A DNA stretch of 8,662 nucleotides from Rickettsia endosymbiont of Diachasma alloeum (GCA_020404485.1 DYDT01000150.1:1-8662), one strand, 5' to 3'; positions 1-6,655 are shown, counted from the stretch's first letter. Notes: generated by a model from the letters alone, not told the origin. A program made the numbers and translations.

Positions 1-87
1 CAGGCTTGATCTGTAAGAATTTTGTCTGCTCGTGTCGCGCAGTTAGATTATTTCGATTTTTAGAGTAGGCTGTATCGTGTTCTTTAC
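1..87 (-). other. Probable non-contiguous fragment left of the linker; phospholipase A2-like (parvovirus VP1-type) coding segment
   Basis: This piece is separated from the rest by a library linker, so it is probably not the natural neighbour of what follows. On the minus strand one frame is open from about position 85, reading KEHDTAYSKNRNNLTARHE. If one G is restored in the run near position 31 (GAG-CAG to GAGG-CAG), the frame continues as ADKILTDQA to the window edge. The repaired peptide has the HDxxY motif followed by a RHxADxxL stretch. I recall this layout from the phospholipase A2-like domain of parvovirus VP1 and from related eukaryotic mobile-element proteins. It is unlike the neighbouring rickettsial genes, so host or viral DNA is the favoured source. 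The motif is seen in the sequence; the family is from memory; the frame repair and foreign origin are inference. Only about 28 codons are available. Confidence 0.35.
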
Positions 88-129
88 TCGTATAACTTCG
101 TATAATGTATGCTATACGAAGTTATTACG
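88..129. other. 454 Titanium paired-end linker containing a full loxP site (sequencing artefact)
   Basis: Positions 92-125 are a complete canonical 34-bp loxP: 13-bp arm 92-104, spacer ATGTATGC 105-112, inverted 13-bp arm 113-125. The flanking bases, TCGT before and TACG after, extend the identity to the 42-base linker used for circularisation in Roche 454 Titanium paired-end libraries, as I remember that sequence. This points to an untrimmed mate-pair linker at a contig edge rather than an engineered locus, because vector loxP sites would not carry exactly these flanks and no marker or transposon end is present. The sequences on either side come from two ends of a circularised fragment, or from a chimera, and should not be read as adjacent. 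Confidence 0.93.
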
Positions 130-131
130 AC

Positions 132-311
132 CTATACCTGATTGTGAGCTTTAACTAGTTTTAATTCAAAACGCTTAGGATCAATAGTTAATATATGAAT
201 AACATGGTTATCTTGCTTAGAAAATCTATAATTAAACCCTGAATCTTGATTAGCATAAGTTTGAAAATTGAGTAACATTAGAGCGAGTAGGGTGAGTGAT
301 GATTTATTCAT
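132..311 (-). pseudogene. N-terminal fragment of an exported protein, possibly phosphodiester glycosidase (NAGPA)-like
   Basis: The fragment has 59 codons before a TAG at 134-132, right beside the linker. The start at 311 is chosen because it opens a good signal peptide: MNKSS, a hydrophobic run LTLLALMLLNF, then TYA as a likely cleavage site near residue 20. The longer open frame back to 425 runs through a repeat and is not credible. The mature part contains VIHILTIDPKRFELKLVKAH, which resembles the start of NAGPA/phosphodiester glycosidase domains, where a strand of this type precedes a conserved 'aiNggff' region; that later region is absent here. The stop may be artificial: restoring one T in the run near 135 (CCTAT-ACC to CCTATTACC) would read NQVIG and stay open into the linker. 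The gene is therefore cut by the assembly artefact, and its true state cannot be judged. It lies downstream of aprE on the same strand, separated by repeats. Family call is tentative. Confidence 0.45.
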
Positions 312-350
312 ATAATTTTGTTCAATTGTTATATCGTGGCTTGTACCTAG

Positions 351-420
351 TTTGTTACATGGCTTTGATGTCATTCCCGTGCGGGCATTGCCCGCATAGA
401 TCGCAAAGCTTCCTAAGGTA
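351..420. repeat. Partial, rearranged copy of the TGTCATTCCCG repeat with a GC-rich hairpin
   Basis: Positions 352-379 read TTGTTACATGGCT followed by TTGATGTCATTCCCG, the same lead-in found at the start of the intact element near 2175-2214. Here it runs into a small hairpin, GCGGGC (381-386), loop ATT, GCCCGC (390-395), and then into the next repeat copy. It looks like a nested or decayed copy. Together with the following copy it fills the 283-bp gap between aprE and the truncated exported-protein gene. Confidence 0.6.
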
Positions 421-529
421 GTCATTCCCGCATAGGCGGGAATCCAGAAAAATTAAATAAATAATTTTAAAACTAAAAGCTTAGGTTATCTTGCTTTATG
501 CTGGATTCCTGCTTTTAGCTAGGAATGAC
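421..529. repeat. Decayed copy of the 'TGTCATTCCCGC' inverted-repeat element
   Basis: The left end (421-446) carries GTCATTCCCGCATAGGCGGG and ends AATCCA, identical to the intact copy at 2201-2323. The right end (502-529) is a diverged inverted version with several substitutions (TGGATTCCTGC...AGGAATGAC). The AT-rich interior shares the TTTTAAAACTAAA and GCTTTATGCTGGATTCC stretches with the other copy, so the two are homologous along their length. Beyond the right end, AACCATGCAATA at 547-558 is the inverted form of the TTGTTACATGG lead-in, so the whole unit may span about 352-560. No open frame or transposase is present, so it is a non-autonomous palindromic element. Confidence 0.75.
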
Positions 530-594
530 ATACAGGACATTTTTCGAACCATGCAATACCACCAGTTTTTTTCCGCAATAATAATGAGATTAAA

Positions 595-2127
595 TTACTT
601 CTCTCTGAATGCCTTGAATGCTGTGTCAATTACAGGATCAAGGAGATATCTAAGCAATGTTCTAGTTCCAGTAACGATCTGTACTTCGGCTTGCATACCT
701 GGATGTAATTCTAGATTTTTTATTTTGGCAATTCTGTTAAATTCATCCATATCAATCTCTACTCTAGCAATATAGTAATTATCTTGCTGACCAGGATGTT
801 GTCTTTCATCTTGAACAATATCCGGTGATACACTGACTACTTTACCGGTAAATGTTGGGGTAGTACGTGATTTAAAAGCACTAAAGCGTATTTTTGCAAC
901 CAGTCCTTCATGTACTGAATCTATATTTTTTTGTGATACTTTTGCTTCTATAATTAATGGATCGTTAGTAGGTGAAATTTCCATAATAGTTTGCCCGTGA
1001 CCTATATAACCACCAATTGTATGATATTTTAGATTATTAATTATACCATCAACAGGTGATTTGATTACTATCCGATTGAGTGAATCAGTTAAAGAGTTAT
1101 ATTTTTCTCTCAAGCTTGCTGTCTGTACTTGGGCTTCACGAAGTTCGGTTAAAGTTCTTTCAGTATATTGATTTTGTTGAGTTATAATACTAATTTGAGC
1201 TTCAGTAATAGAATGGTGCGTTCCTGCTATTTCCGTGTCAGTCGTCGCAACGTCACTTTTTGCACTAGCAACTTTTGCTTCTTGTTCTAATAAAGCAGCT
1301 TTCTGTACAAAACCCTTTTCTTTTAAAGTTTTTAAAGCCTTTAAGCGATCTTGGTAAACCTCGGCTGTTTTAGTTGCAGCTACTTTTTTTGCTTCTAAGC
1401 CTTCAACTCTCTTTTCAAGTTGAGAAATACGTTGTTGCAATGCATCTTTTTTTGAATTAAATACTTCTTTTCTTGATCTAAATAAATTTTCCTGGGTGTG
1501 CATTATTTTAGCGACTTCCGGTAAATTAATATCTTGCATTAAAAAATCAGAAAATTCTATTTGTTCTAAATTATCACGCTCAGCAATTAAACGATTTTCA
1601 GTAGCTAAAGCAGTGCGATATTGACTTAAAGTGCTCTCATAGTCACTTTTTATTCTGGTTTCTTCAAGTTCTATTAGCTTATCACCTGCTTTAACTTTAT
1701 CACCTTGTTTCACGTAAATAGCTTTGATTATTCCGCCCTCATGATGTTGAATTGTCTTCTTATTTGTGCTTGGCATTAATATTCCAACTGCAACAGCTCC
1801 ACTATCAAGTGGTGCGACAGCCATCCAAATACCGCCGATTAATACTAAGAAAATAATAATATAAATACCGAAAAGTATAGGTGATCTTGCTGTTTGTGCA
1901 ACATCATTACGATCTTTATCGGCTTTTTTGGTAACAAAATTAACGAACCTATCAAGCTTTAAAAGTAAAAATTCTATTGCGTGTGAGGTCTTTTTTAACG
2001 CTCCATTGATTAAAGCTTTACGTTTAGAGCTTTGACCTTTAAGGCTTAGTGAATTTTCTCTCAAGGACAGTAATTGCTTTAACTGTTCCGGCGTAATTTG
2101 AGGTTTATTGTTTTTTAAGTCCTGCAT
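595..2127 (-). CDS. aprE: HlyD/AprE-family type I secretion membrane-fusion (adaptor) protein
   Basis: This 510-residue periplasmic adaptor of a type I secretion system would link the inner-membrane ABC exporter to a TolC-like outer-membrane channel. The order is a cytoplasmic N-terminus of about 80 residues, one membrane segment around 83-105 (PILFGIYIIIFLVLIGGIW), the first half of the lipoyl-like domain at 128-151 (HHEGGIIKAIYVKQGDKVKAG), a long coiled-coil hairpin at about 157-350 rich in E, K, Q and A, and the second lipoyl half at 357-386 (SPVDGII...GGYIGHGQTIMEISP). A beta-barrel region follows, with the family-typical C-terminal LHPGMQAEVQIVTGTRTLLRYLLDP. ATG at 2127 is preferred; an in-frame TTG three codons upstream (2136) is possible, and neither has a clear Shine-Dalgarno. 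It lies downstream of aprD on the same strand but about 260 bp away because a repeat element intervenes. Length fits the PrtE/AprE group. The substrate is unknown. Confidence 0.9.
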   Translation of the reverse strand: MQDLKNNKPQITPEQLKQLLSLRENSLSLKGQSSKRKALINGALKKTSHAIEFLLLKLDRFVNFVTKKADKDRNDVAQTARSPILFGIYIIIFLVLIGGIWMAVAPLDSGAVAVGILMPSTNKKTIQHHEGGIIKAIYVKQGDKVKAGDKLIELEETRIKSDYESTLSQYRTALATENRLIAERDNLEQIEFSDFLMQDINLPEVAKIMHTQENLFRSRKEVFNSKKDALQQRISQLEKRVEGLEAKKVAATKTAEVYQDRLKALKTLKEKGFVQKAALLEQEAKVASAKSDVATTDTEIAGTHHSITEAQISIITQQNQYTERTLTELREAQVQTASLREKYNSLTDSLNRIVIKSPVDGIINNLKYHTIGGYIGHGQTIMEISPTNDPLIIEAKVSQKNIDSVHEGLVAKIRFSAFKSRTTPTFTGKVVSVSPDIVQDERQHPGQQDNYYIARVEIDMDEFNRIAKIKNLELHPGMQAEVQIVTGTRTLLRYLLDPVIDTAFKAFREK

Positions 2128-2200
2128 AATATTCAATCATTATTATTTTTTGTCATTGTGAAGAGCTTAGGGCTTTGTTGCATGGCTCGATAAACACCCT

Positions 2201-2323
2201 TGATGTCATTCCCGCATAGGCGGGAATCCAAAAAAAATATCATAAATACAATAAATTTTTAAAACTAAAGCTCGATTTTATCTCGCTTTATGCTGGATTC
2301 CCGCCTATGCGGGAATGACATCA
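2201..2323. repeat. Intact inverted-repeat (palindromic/MITE-like) element between aprD and aprE
   Basis: Two perfect 30-bp inverted ends (2201-2230 and 2294-2323) flank a 63-bp AT-rich core. Each end also holds its own small palindrome, ATTCCCGC-ATAG-GCGGGAAT on the left and its mirror on the right, so the whole unit could fold as a long hairpin or a clover. The lead-in TTGTTGCATGGCT at 2175-2187 is shared with the copy near 352, and AGCCAT at 2325-2330 repeats part of it inverted on the right. No coding capacity is seen. Elements of this style are widespread in Rickettsia intergenic DNA; I do not assign it to a numbered RPE family. Confidence 0.85.
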
Positions 2324-2360
2324 GAGCCATACTTTAATTTTCACTATCACGCTCCTTTTA

Positions 2361-2377
2361 GTCGTGTAGCTCACGAC
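2361..2377. other. Small hairpin just after aprD stop (possible weak terminator)
   Basis: GTCGTG (2361-2366), loop TAGCT, CACGAC (2372-2377) form a 6-bp perfect stem that starts 10 bases beyond the aprD stop codon. On the minus transcript it is followed by UAAAAGG rather than a U-run, so rho-independent termination is doubtful; it may instead act as an mRNA 3' stabiliser or be part of the adjoining repeat. Confidence 0.3.
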
Positions 2378-2386
2378 GATTTTGCA

Positions 2387-4144
2387 CTATTTATTATTAA
2401 TATGAATTGTGCCACCTTTTAAAGTTTTAAAGTGGTTCTGAATTTCATCTGGTGTTCCATGAACTGCAACAGCTCCATCCTGTAATATTAAGATTTTATC
2501 AACAACGGATAATACAGAAGGTCTATGTGAAATTACAACGACTGATATTCCTTTTAGTTTTGCTTGCTTTAAAGCACTCGCAAGTGCTACTTCTCCTGCT
2601 TCATCTAAATTAGCATTAGGCTCATCTAAAATTACTAGTTTTGGATCACCATAAAACGCTCTAGCAAGTCCTATACGTTGTCTTTGTCCACCTGATAAAT
2701 TAGAGCCAGCAGGACCTATATCTGAATCATAACCGTCAGGAAATCTTAATATCATTTCATGAGCACCGGCTAGTTTAGCTGCTTCAATAACTTTTTGTGG
2801 ATTAGCATTTTCTTCCATTCTAGCAATATTTTGCTTAATACTACCACTGAAAAGCTCTATTCCTTGGGGCAAATAACCGACATGTCTGCCAAAATCTTCT
2901 CTATTCCAACGATAAATTTCAGCCTCATCTAAACGTACTGAGCCTGAGGATTCTCGCCATACACCAACTATGATTTTAGCTAAAGTTGACTTTCCGGTTG
3001 CTGATGGTCCGATAATTGCTAAAATTTCACCTGGTTGTACCGCAAAACTAACACCTTTTAAAATATATTTTGGGGTAGGTGGTTGTGGCATATATTTTGG
3101 AATAGGGTGAGCATAATAAATATTTTCTACAGTTAAATGTCCCTCAACATTTGGAATCGGCATTGCTTCGTCACGAGAAGCATAAGTATTAAATAGGTTG
3201 TTAATATTTTTGAATGATTTAATAGCTCCGCTCATGCTTTTCCATAACTCAATAGCATTATCAAAAGGAGCAAGTGCTCTACCAACTATAATAGAGCTCA
3301 TAATCATATTACCAGGAGTCATTGACGCACCATGAGTTTCTACAACAAGATAAGCACCAACGCCAGTAACTGCCATTTGCATTATGTTACGGATAAATCT
3401 TGAAAAATTAGAAATAACGCCATTACGATAGCTAGCGGTTGATTGCTTATCAAGTGCTGCTAAGTTAAATTTATGCCAGTTTTTTGTGACATTTTTCATC
3501 ATCCCCATTGCTTCGACTACTTCGGCATTTCTATTAGCAATATCGGCTTGCGTCATACCTTTAATCGAGAATTCTGTAGCTTCACCTAAGGTTTTGTTAG
3601 TAGCCGCCGCATTAAAAAAAGCAGTTGAAACTATCACAATTGCACCAAAAACCGTAATAAAACCGATATATGGATGAATCGAGAAAATAACAGCAATATA
3701 GATCAAACTCCAAGGTGCATCAAATAAGGTATTAATTCCGGTACTTGTTAGAAATGTTTTAACGGATTGAAAATCACGTAATAGCTGGCTAGATCCCATA
3801 TTTACACGTGTTGCTGCTGCTGAAATCGAGGAAGCAAAAATCACCGGTGCTACTGTTCTATCAAGCCATTCTCCCACTTTTATAAGAGTAAAAGAACGAG
3901 CAATTTGCAGTAAGCCGTAAACAAAGTAAATGTAAGCAATTATTATCGACAAATATAATAAGGTATATAAATTACCACTACCAAGTACTCTATCTAAAAC
4001 TTGCAAAGAATAAAGAGGGGTAATTAGCATTAGTAAATTAATTACAAAGGCAAACCAAAAAACTATCCAGAAAGCTGTTCGGCACTCTCCAAGTGCTATC
4101 ATCAAAGGATTTTTTTTATTTAAGGCAGTATTTTTATTATCCAT
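2387..4144 (-). CDS. aprD: Type I secretion ABC transporter, fused permease/ATPase (PrtD/AprD family)
   Basis: This 585-residue inner-membrane half-transporter would work as a homodimer, using ATP to drive one-step export of unfolded proteins through AprE and a TolC-like channel. The membrane domain covers about 20-300, with hydrophobic segments near 25-47, 62-82, 145-158, 160-178 and 255-270. The nucleotide-binding domain covers about 335-575, with Walker A GPSATGKST (379-387), Q-loop PQ at 426-427, signature LSGGQ (483-487), Walker B LVILDEP (503-509) and switch His540. All ATPase residues are intact. There is no N-terminal C39 peptidase domain, which separates it from bacteriocin exporters and fits the PrtD/AprD group. 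The start follows the asd stop by 10 bp, implying co-transcription. No strong Shine-Dalgarno is visible. The symbol follows the name usually given to this family in Rickettsia; no RTX-type substrate gene lies in the window. Confidence 0.93.
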   Translation of the reverse strand: MDNKNTALNKKNPLMIALGECRTAFWIVFWFAFVINLLMLITPLYSLQVLDRVLGSGNLYTLLYLSIIIAYIYFVYGLLQIARSFTLIKVGEWLDRTVAPVIFASSISAAATRVNMGSSQLLRDFQSVKTFLTSTGINTLFDAPWSLIYIAVIFSIHPYIGFITVFGAIVIVSTAFFNAAATNKTLGEATEFSIKGMTQADIANRNAEVVEAMGMMKNVTKNWHKFNLAALDKQSTASYRNGVISNFSRFIRNIMQMAVTGVGAYLVVETHGASMTPGNMIMSSIIVGRALAPFDNAIELWKSMSGAIKSFKNINNLFNTYASRDEAMPIPNVEGHLTVENIYYAHPIPKYMPQPPTPKYILKGVSFAVQPGEILAIIGPSATGKSTLAKIIVGVWRESSGSVRLDEAEIYRWNREDFGRHVGYLPQGIELFSGSIKQNIARMEENANPQKVIEAAKLAGAHEMILRFPDGYDSDIGPAGSNLSGGQRQRIGLARAFYGDPKLVILDEPNANLDEAGEVALASALKQAKLKGISVVVISHRPSVLSVVDKILILQDGAVAVHGTPDEIQNHFKTLKGGTIHINNK

Positions 4145-4154
4145 ATTAATTATT

Positions 4155-5171
4155 TTATAAATAAGTTTTAATTAATTCTTCAGCAATTTGAACGCTATTT
4201 AAAGCAGCTCCTTTACGTAAATTATCGCATGTAATCCATAAATTTATGGCATTTTCTTTACTTGCATCATCCCTAATACGTGAGACATATACAGCGTCTT
4301 CGCCCACTACTTCAATAGGTGAAATATAAGCAGCATCTTTAGTCTGTGAAATTGTAATAACCCCGTCTGCATCTTCTAGTATTTCCTCAACTTCTTTAGC
4401 ATCCACTTTACTACTAAATTCTATATTAACGGATATAGAATGACCAACAAATACAGGTACTCGTACAGAAGTTACACTAACTTTAAGATGATCACCAATA
4501 ATTTTCTGTAGCTCTAAAGCAATTTTCGACTCTTCGCTTGTATAACCATCTTTATTTAAATCGCCTATGTGAGGAAATAGATTGAATGCAATTTGTTTTG
4601 GAAATATATTGGGATCTGTCTCTTCAAAGATATATTTAGATTTTGTTTGATCGTAAAGTTCATCCATTCCTACTTTACCTGCTCCGGATACTGATTGATA
4701 AGTAGATATTACAACTCTTTTTATCCTTATTTCATTATCTAATGGTTTAAGTACAACTGCAAGAGGAATCGCAATGCAGTTAGGATTCGATATGATATTT
4801 TTAACAGCAAAGTCTTTAAGTGTTGATAAATTAGCCTCAGGTACAATTAAAGGTATGTCTTCGCTTAGCCTAAAAAAAGAAGATTTATCGATAACAACAC
4901 AATTTTTAGCTATAGCACTTGGTATAAATTTTTTTGATACTTCTGAACCTGCTGAAAAAAATGCAATATCTATTTCTTCAAAATCTAAATCATCTAAGCT
5001 GCTTATTTGTAATACTTGTTCGCCAAAACTAACTTTTTTTCCAATAGAGTTATTTGAGGCAACAGCATAGATTTTGTTAATAGGAAAATTACGTTCTGCT
5101 AAAATATTTAAGGTTTCACGACCGACATTTCCAGTAGCACCGATAACAGCAATATTATATTTCTTAGTCAT
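4155..5171 (-). CDS. asd: Aspartate-semialdehyde dehydrogenase
   Basis: This 338-residue cytoplasmic enzyme reduces beta-aspartyl phosphate to aspartate semialdehyde with NADPH, at the branch point leading to diaminopimelate, lysine, threonine and methionine. In an obligate intracellular bacterium with limited amino-acid synthesis, supply of diaminopimelate for peptidoglycan is the likely purpose. The N-terminal NADP-binding loop GATGNVGRE is at 11-19. The catalytic cysteine lies in SNPNC (Cys132). The substrate loop [15 protein letters not shown] follows at 158-172, and RVPVFVGHS at 237-245 supplies the conserved Arg237 and His244. Length and motif order are normal, with no sign of decay. 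It sits 2 bp after the HIT gene and 10 bp before aprD, so it belongs to a tight operon, although its function is unrelated to secretion. Confidence 0.96.
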   Translation of the reverse strand: MTKKYNIAVIGATGNVGRETLNILAERNFPINKIYAVASNNSIGKKVSFGEQVLQISSLDDLDFEEIDIAFFSAGSEVSKKFIPSAIAKNCVVIDKSSFFRLSEDIPLIVPEANLSTLKDFAVKNIISNPNCIAIPLAVVLKPLDNEIRIKRVVISTYQSVSGAGKVGMDELYDQTKSKYIFEETDPNIFPKQIAFNLFPHIGDLNKDGYTSEESKIALELQKIIGDHLKVSVTSVRVPVFVGHSISVNIEFSSKVDAKEVEEILEDADGVITISQTKDAAYISPIEVVGEDAVYVSRIRDDASKENAINLWITCDNLRKGAALNSVQIAEELIKTYL

Positions 5172-5173
5172 TT

Positions 5174-5527
5174 TTATTTAATTAATCCAATAAGTTTTTC
5201 ACCACCAATAATATGAAAATGGAAATGAAAAATAGTTTGTCCGGACTTCTCGCCTTTATTGGTGATTAAGCGATACCCATCTTTATCTAGACATGCTTTA
5301 TTTGCTATATCAGAAATCTTAGCAAAAAAATGCTTTATTTCTTCTACCGAAGCTTTAGAAATAAAATCGGCGTAATCGATATATTCATTTTTAGGTATAA
5401 CAATAATATGTACTGGTGCGACAGGTGCTATATCTTTAAATGCTAAAACCTGCTCGTCTTCATAAATTACTTCTGCCGGTAAATTTTTATTAATAATCTT
5501 TGCAAACATATTTTCTTTATTGTACAT
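5174..5527 (-). CDS. HIT-family (HinT-like) nucleotide hydrolase
   Basis: This 117-residue histidine-triad protein probably hydrolyses AMP-lysine-type phosphoramidates or related nucleotide conjugates in the cytoplasm as a homodimer. The triad HFHFHIIGG begins at His101, with histidines at 101, 103 and 105. The N-terminal [18 protein letters not shown] and the middle [16 protein letters not shown] are typical of the HinT/PKCI branch. The start at 5527 overlaps the end of the preceding gene by 11 bases and has GGAG at 5541-5538 with a 10-base spacer, so it is preferred over the internal Met7 at 5509, although that shorter start resembles relatives more closely. It lies 2 bp before asd, which implies translational coupling within the operon. 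The physiological substrate is unknown. Confidence 0.92.
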   Translation of the reverse strand: MYNKENMFAKIINKNLPAEVIYEDEQVLAFKDIAPVAPVHIIVIPKNEYIDYADFISKASVEEIKHFFAKISDIANKACLDKDGYRLITNKGEKSGQTIFHFHFHIIGGEKLIGLIK

Positions 5528-5873
5528 AACTATTACGCTCCAAAAATTTTAATTCAGCCTCTACTTGTGAACCAGCAATTACTATATCTTTAAGCGTATA
5601 ATCATTTCTTTTTAAATGATTTTCTCTAATATCAGCAGCAAAAAAACCAAATATTAACATAACAATTAGCTTTAATGCAAGCGTTAACTCCGATATGTTA
5701 ATTGTCATTGCTACTATGTTTATTGCTACAGCTATAATAACAGGTAACCACATTTTATGGTATAGTGCCCAGAATACACTTAAAAGAGCTGCTGTCCATG
5801 AAAAACTTTCTTTAATGACAATAAAATTATTATTTTTTTGTGTAGGGTTAATGTATATTGCGTATATATTCAT
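5517..5873 (-). CDS. Small DUF2628 membrane protein
   Basis: This 118-residue protein has a short polar N-terminus, then FSWTAALLSVFWALYHKMW at about 24-42, a pattern typical of DUF2628 proteins. Two hydrophobic stretches follow at about 43-60 (LPVIIAVAINIVAMTINI) and 65-80 (LALKLIVMLIFGFFAA), and then a charged cytoplasmic tail. It is probably an inner-membrane protein of unknown function. It is the first gene of the minus-strand operon and overlaps the HIT gene by 11 bases. The start codon is the first ATG after the intergenic palindrome; no strong Shine-Dalgarno is seen. The family call rests on the FSWTA...WALYHKMW signature from memory. Confidence 0.8.
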   Translation of the reverse strand: MNIYAIYINPTQKNNNFIVIKESFSWTAALLSVFWALYHKMWLPVIIAVAINIVAMTINISELTLALKLIVMLIFGFFAADIRENHLKRNDYTLKDIVIAGSQVEAELKFLERNSYVQ

Positions 5874-5908
5874 TATTTAAATCTTGAAAATTCACAGGAA
5901 AATGATTA

Positions 5909-5937
5909 ATTATAACTATACTCGATGAACTTGAAAA
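5909..5937 (-). promoter_or_regulatory. Candidate promoter of the DUF2628-HIT-asd-aprD operon
   Basis: A perfect TATAAT lies on the minus strand at 5914-5909, 35 bases before the DUF2628 start. The upstream part, TTCAAG at 5935-5930, is a weak -35 with a short 15-base spacer and lies inside the left end of the intergenic palindrome. Such AT-rich DNA gives frequent chance -10 matches. Confidence 0.4.
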
Positions 5938-6047
5938 ATTGGCTACGTCGTCTCAATAAGATCTGCGGTGCTCACGTATTAAGTATACGCTCCGCTCCTT
6001 GACTTATAAACTCCTTGCTCTTTTCCAAGTTGATCTTCGTATACTAG
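5917..6047. repeat. About 130-bp degenerate palindrome in the divergent intergenic region
   Basis: The outer ends are imperfect inverted copies: TATACTCGATGAACTTGAAAA on the left and, inverted from the right, TATACGAAGATCAACTTGGA. The centre is CGTAT (5975-5979) TAAGT ATACG (5985-5989). Both arms fold around about 5982, pairing the CCGC, CTTAT and CAAGTT blocks with small gaps. No open frame is present. It resembles dispersed palindromic repeats of Rickettsia; I do not assign a family. It fills most of the 233-bp gap between the two divergent gene sets. Confidence 0.7.
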
Positions 6048-6059
6048 TCTAAGTAATAA
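6030..6059 (+). promoter_or_regulatory. Candidate hslVU promoter
   Basis: TTGATC (6030-6035), an 18-base spacer and TAATAA (6054-6059) form a plausible sigma-70-like promoter 48 bases before the hslV start. The -35 lies inside the right arm of the intergenic palindrome. HslUV is heat-shock induced in many bacteria, but no clear sigma-32 consensus is visible here. Confidence 0.35.
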
Positions 6060-6106
6060 TGAATATATTACTTAATCAGCAAATTAATATCAATAAATTT
6101 TACATT

Positions 6107-6655
6107 ATGTCAGATAATTTAGCCTTACATGGCACTACAATACTTTGTTTAAAAAAGAACGCAGAAATAATTATAGCAGCAGATGGACAAGTTTCGCACG
6201 GCAATACAGTATTAAAATCTACTGCTCGAAAATTACGAACTATAGCAAATAATAAAATTATTGCAGGTTTTGCTGGTTCTACTGCTGACGGGCTTGCTTT
6301 ATTTGAAAAGCTAGAAGTAAAAATAGAGCAACATAAGCATAATTTGCTTAGAAGTGCAGTTGAACTTGCAAAAGATTGGCGTAGCGACAAATATTTACGT
6401 CGTTTAGAAGCAATGATGATTGTTGCTGATCGTAATCATATATTAATTTTAACTGGTAACGGTGATGTTGTTGAACCAGAAAATAATGTTGCAGCAATAG
6501 GCTCAGGTGGTCTGTTTGCCTTATCTGCAGCACGTGCTTTAATGTCTTACGATAATCCTCTAACTGCTGAAGAAATTGCTTTAAAATCTATGAATATAGC
6601 AGCAGATCTTTGTGTATTTTCTAACCATAATATTATAACGGAAAAAGTTGTATGA
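6107..6655 (+). CDS. hslV: HslV, proteolytic subunit of the HslUV (ClpQY) ATP-dependent protease
   Basis: This 182-residue proteasome-like threonine peptidase forms a double hexamer in the cytoplasm and degrades proteins unfolded by HslU. The start at 6107 is chosen over the in-frame ATG at 6059 because it gives the family length and a short propeptide, MSDNLALHG, before the catalytic Thr10 (TTILCLKK). The conserved active-site Lys is Lys42 (mature 33, in STARKLR); Gly54 and Ser133 in IGSGG complete the site. [39 protein letters not shown] and [11 protein letters not shown] are all typical of the family. Thr10 must be exposed by removal of the nine-residue propeptide, unlike E. coli, where only Met is removed. 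The stop overlaps the hslU start by ATGA, so the two subunits are translationally coupled. Confidence 0.96.
   Translation: MSDNLALHGTTILCLKKNAEIIIAADGQVSHGNTVLKSTARKLRTIANNKIIAGFAGSTADGLALFEKLEVKIEQHKHNLLRSAVELAKDWRSDKYLRRLEAMMIVADRNHILILTGNGDVVEPENNVAAIGSGGLFALSAARALMSYDNPLTAEEIALKSMNIAADLCVFSNHNIITEKVV

Noticed and set aside
92..125. loxP as a functional recombination site, or sign of a Himar-type transposon insertion or engineered strain
   Set aside because: The flanks match the 454 linker, and there is no transposon end, selectable marker or reporter anywhere in the window.
312..425. Upstream extension of the exported-protein gene to a start at 425
   Set aside because: The extension runs through the repeat sequence and would bury the signal peptide 38 residues inside the protein.
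491..775. Plus-strand open frame of 94 codons
   Set aside because: It overlaps the aprE C-terminus in antisense and the repeat, and shows no recognisable domain.
2201..2323. CRISPR array or insertion sequence
   Set aside because: There are only two inverted ends, no regularly spaced direct repeats and no transposase frame.
2387..4144. aprD as a bacteriocin or lantibiotic exporter belonging to a novel biosynthetic cluster
   Set aside because: It has no C39 peptidase domain, and no precursor peptide or modification gene lies nearby; the PrtD/AprD type I secretion family explains it fully.
4774..5070. Plus-strand open frame of 98 codons
   Set aside because: It is a shadow of asd, whose catalytic motifs on the other strand are intact.
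6059..6106. hslV start 16 codons upstream
   Set aside because: It overlaps the candidate -10 and adds an Asn/Ile-rich stretch absent from the family; the ATG at 6107 gives the usual 182 residues.
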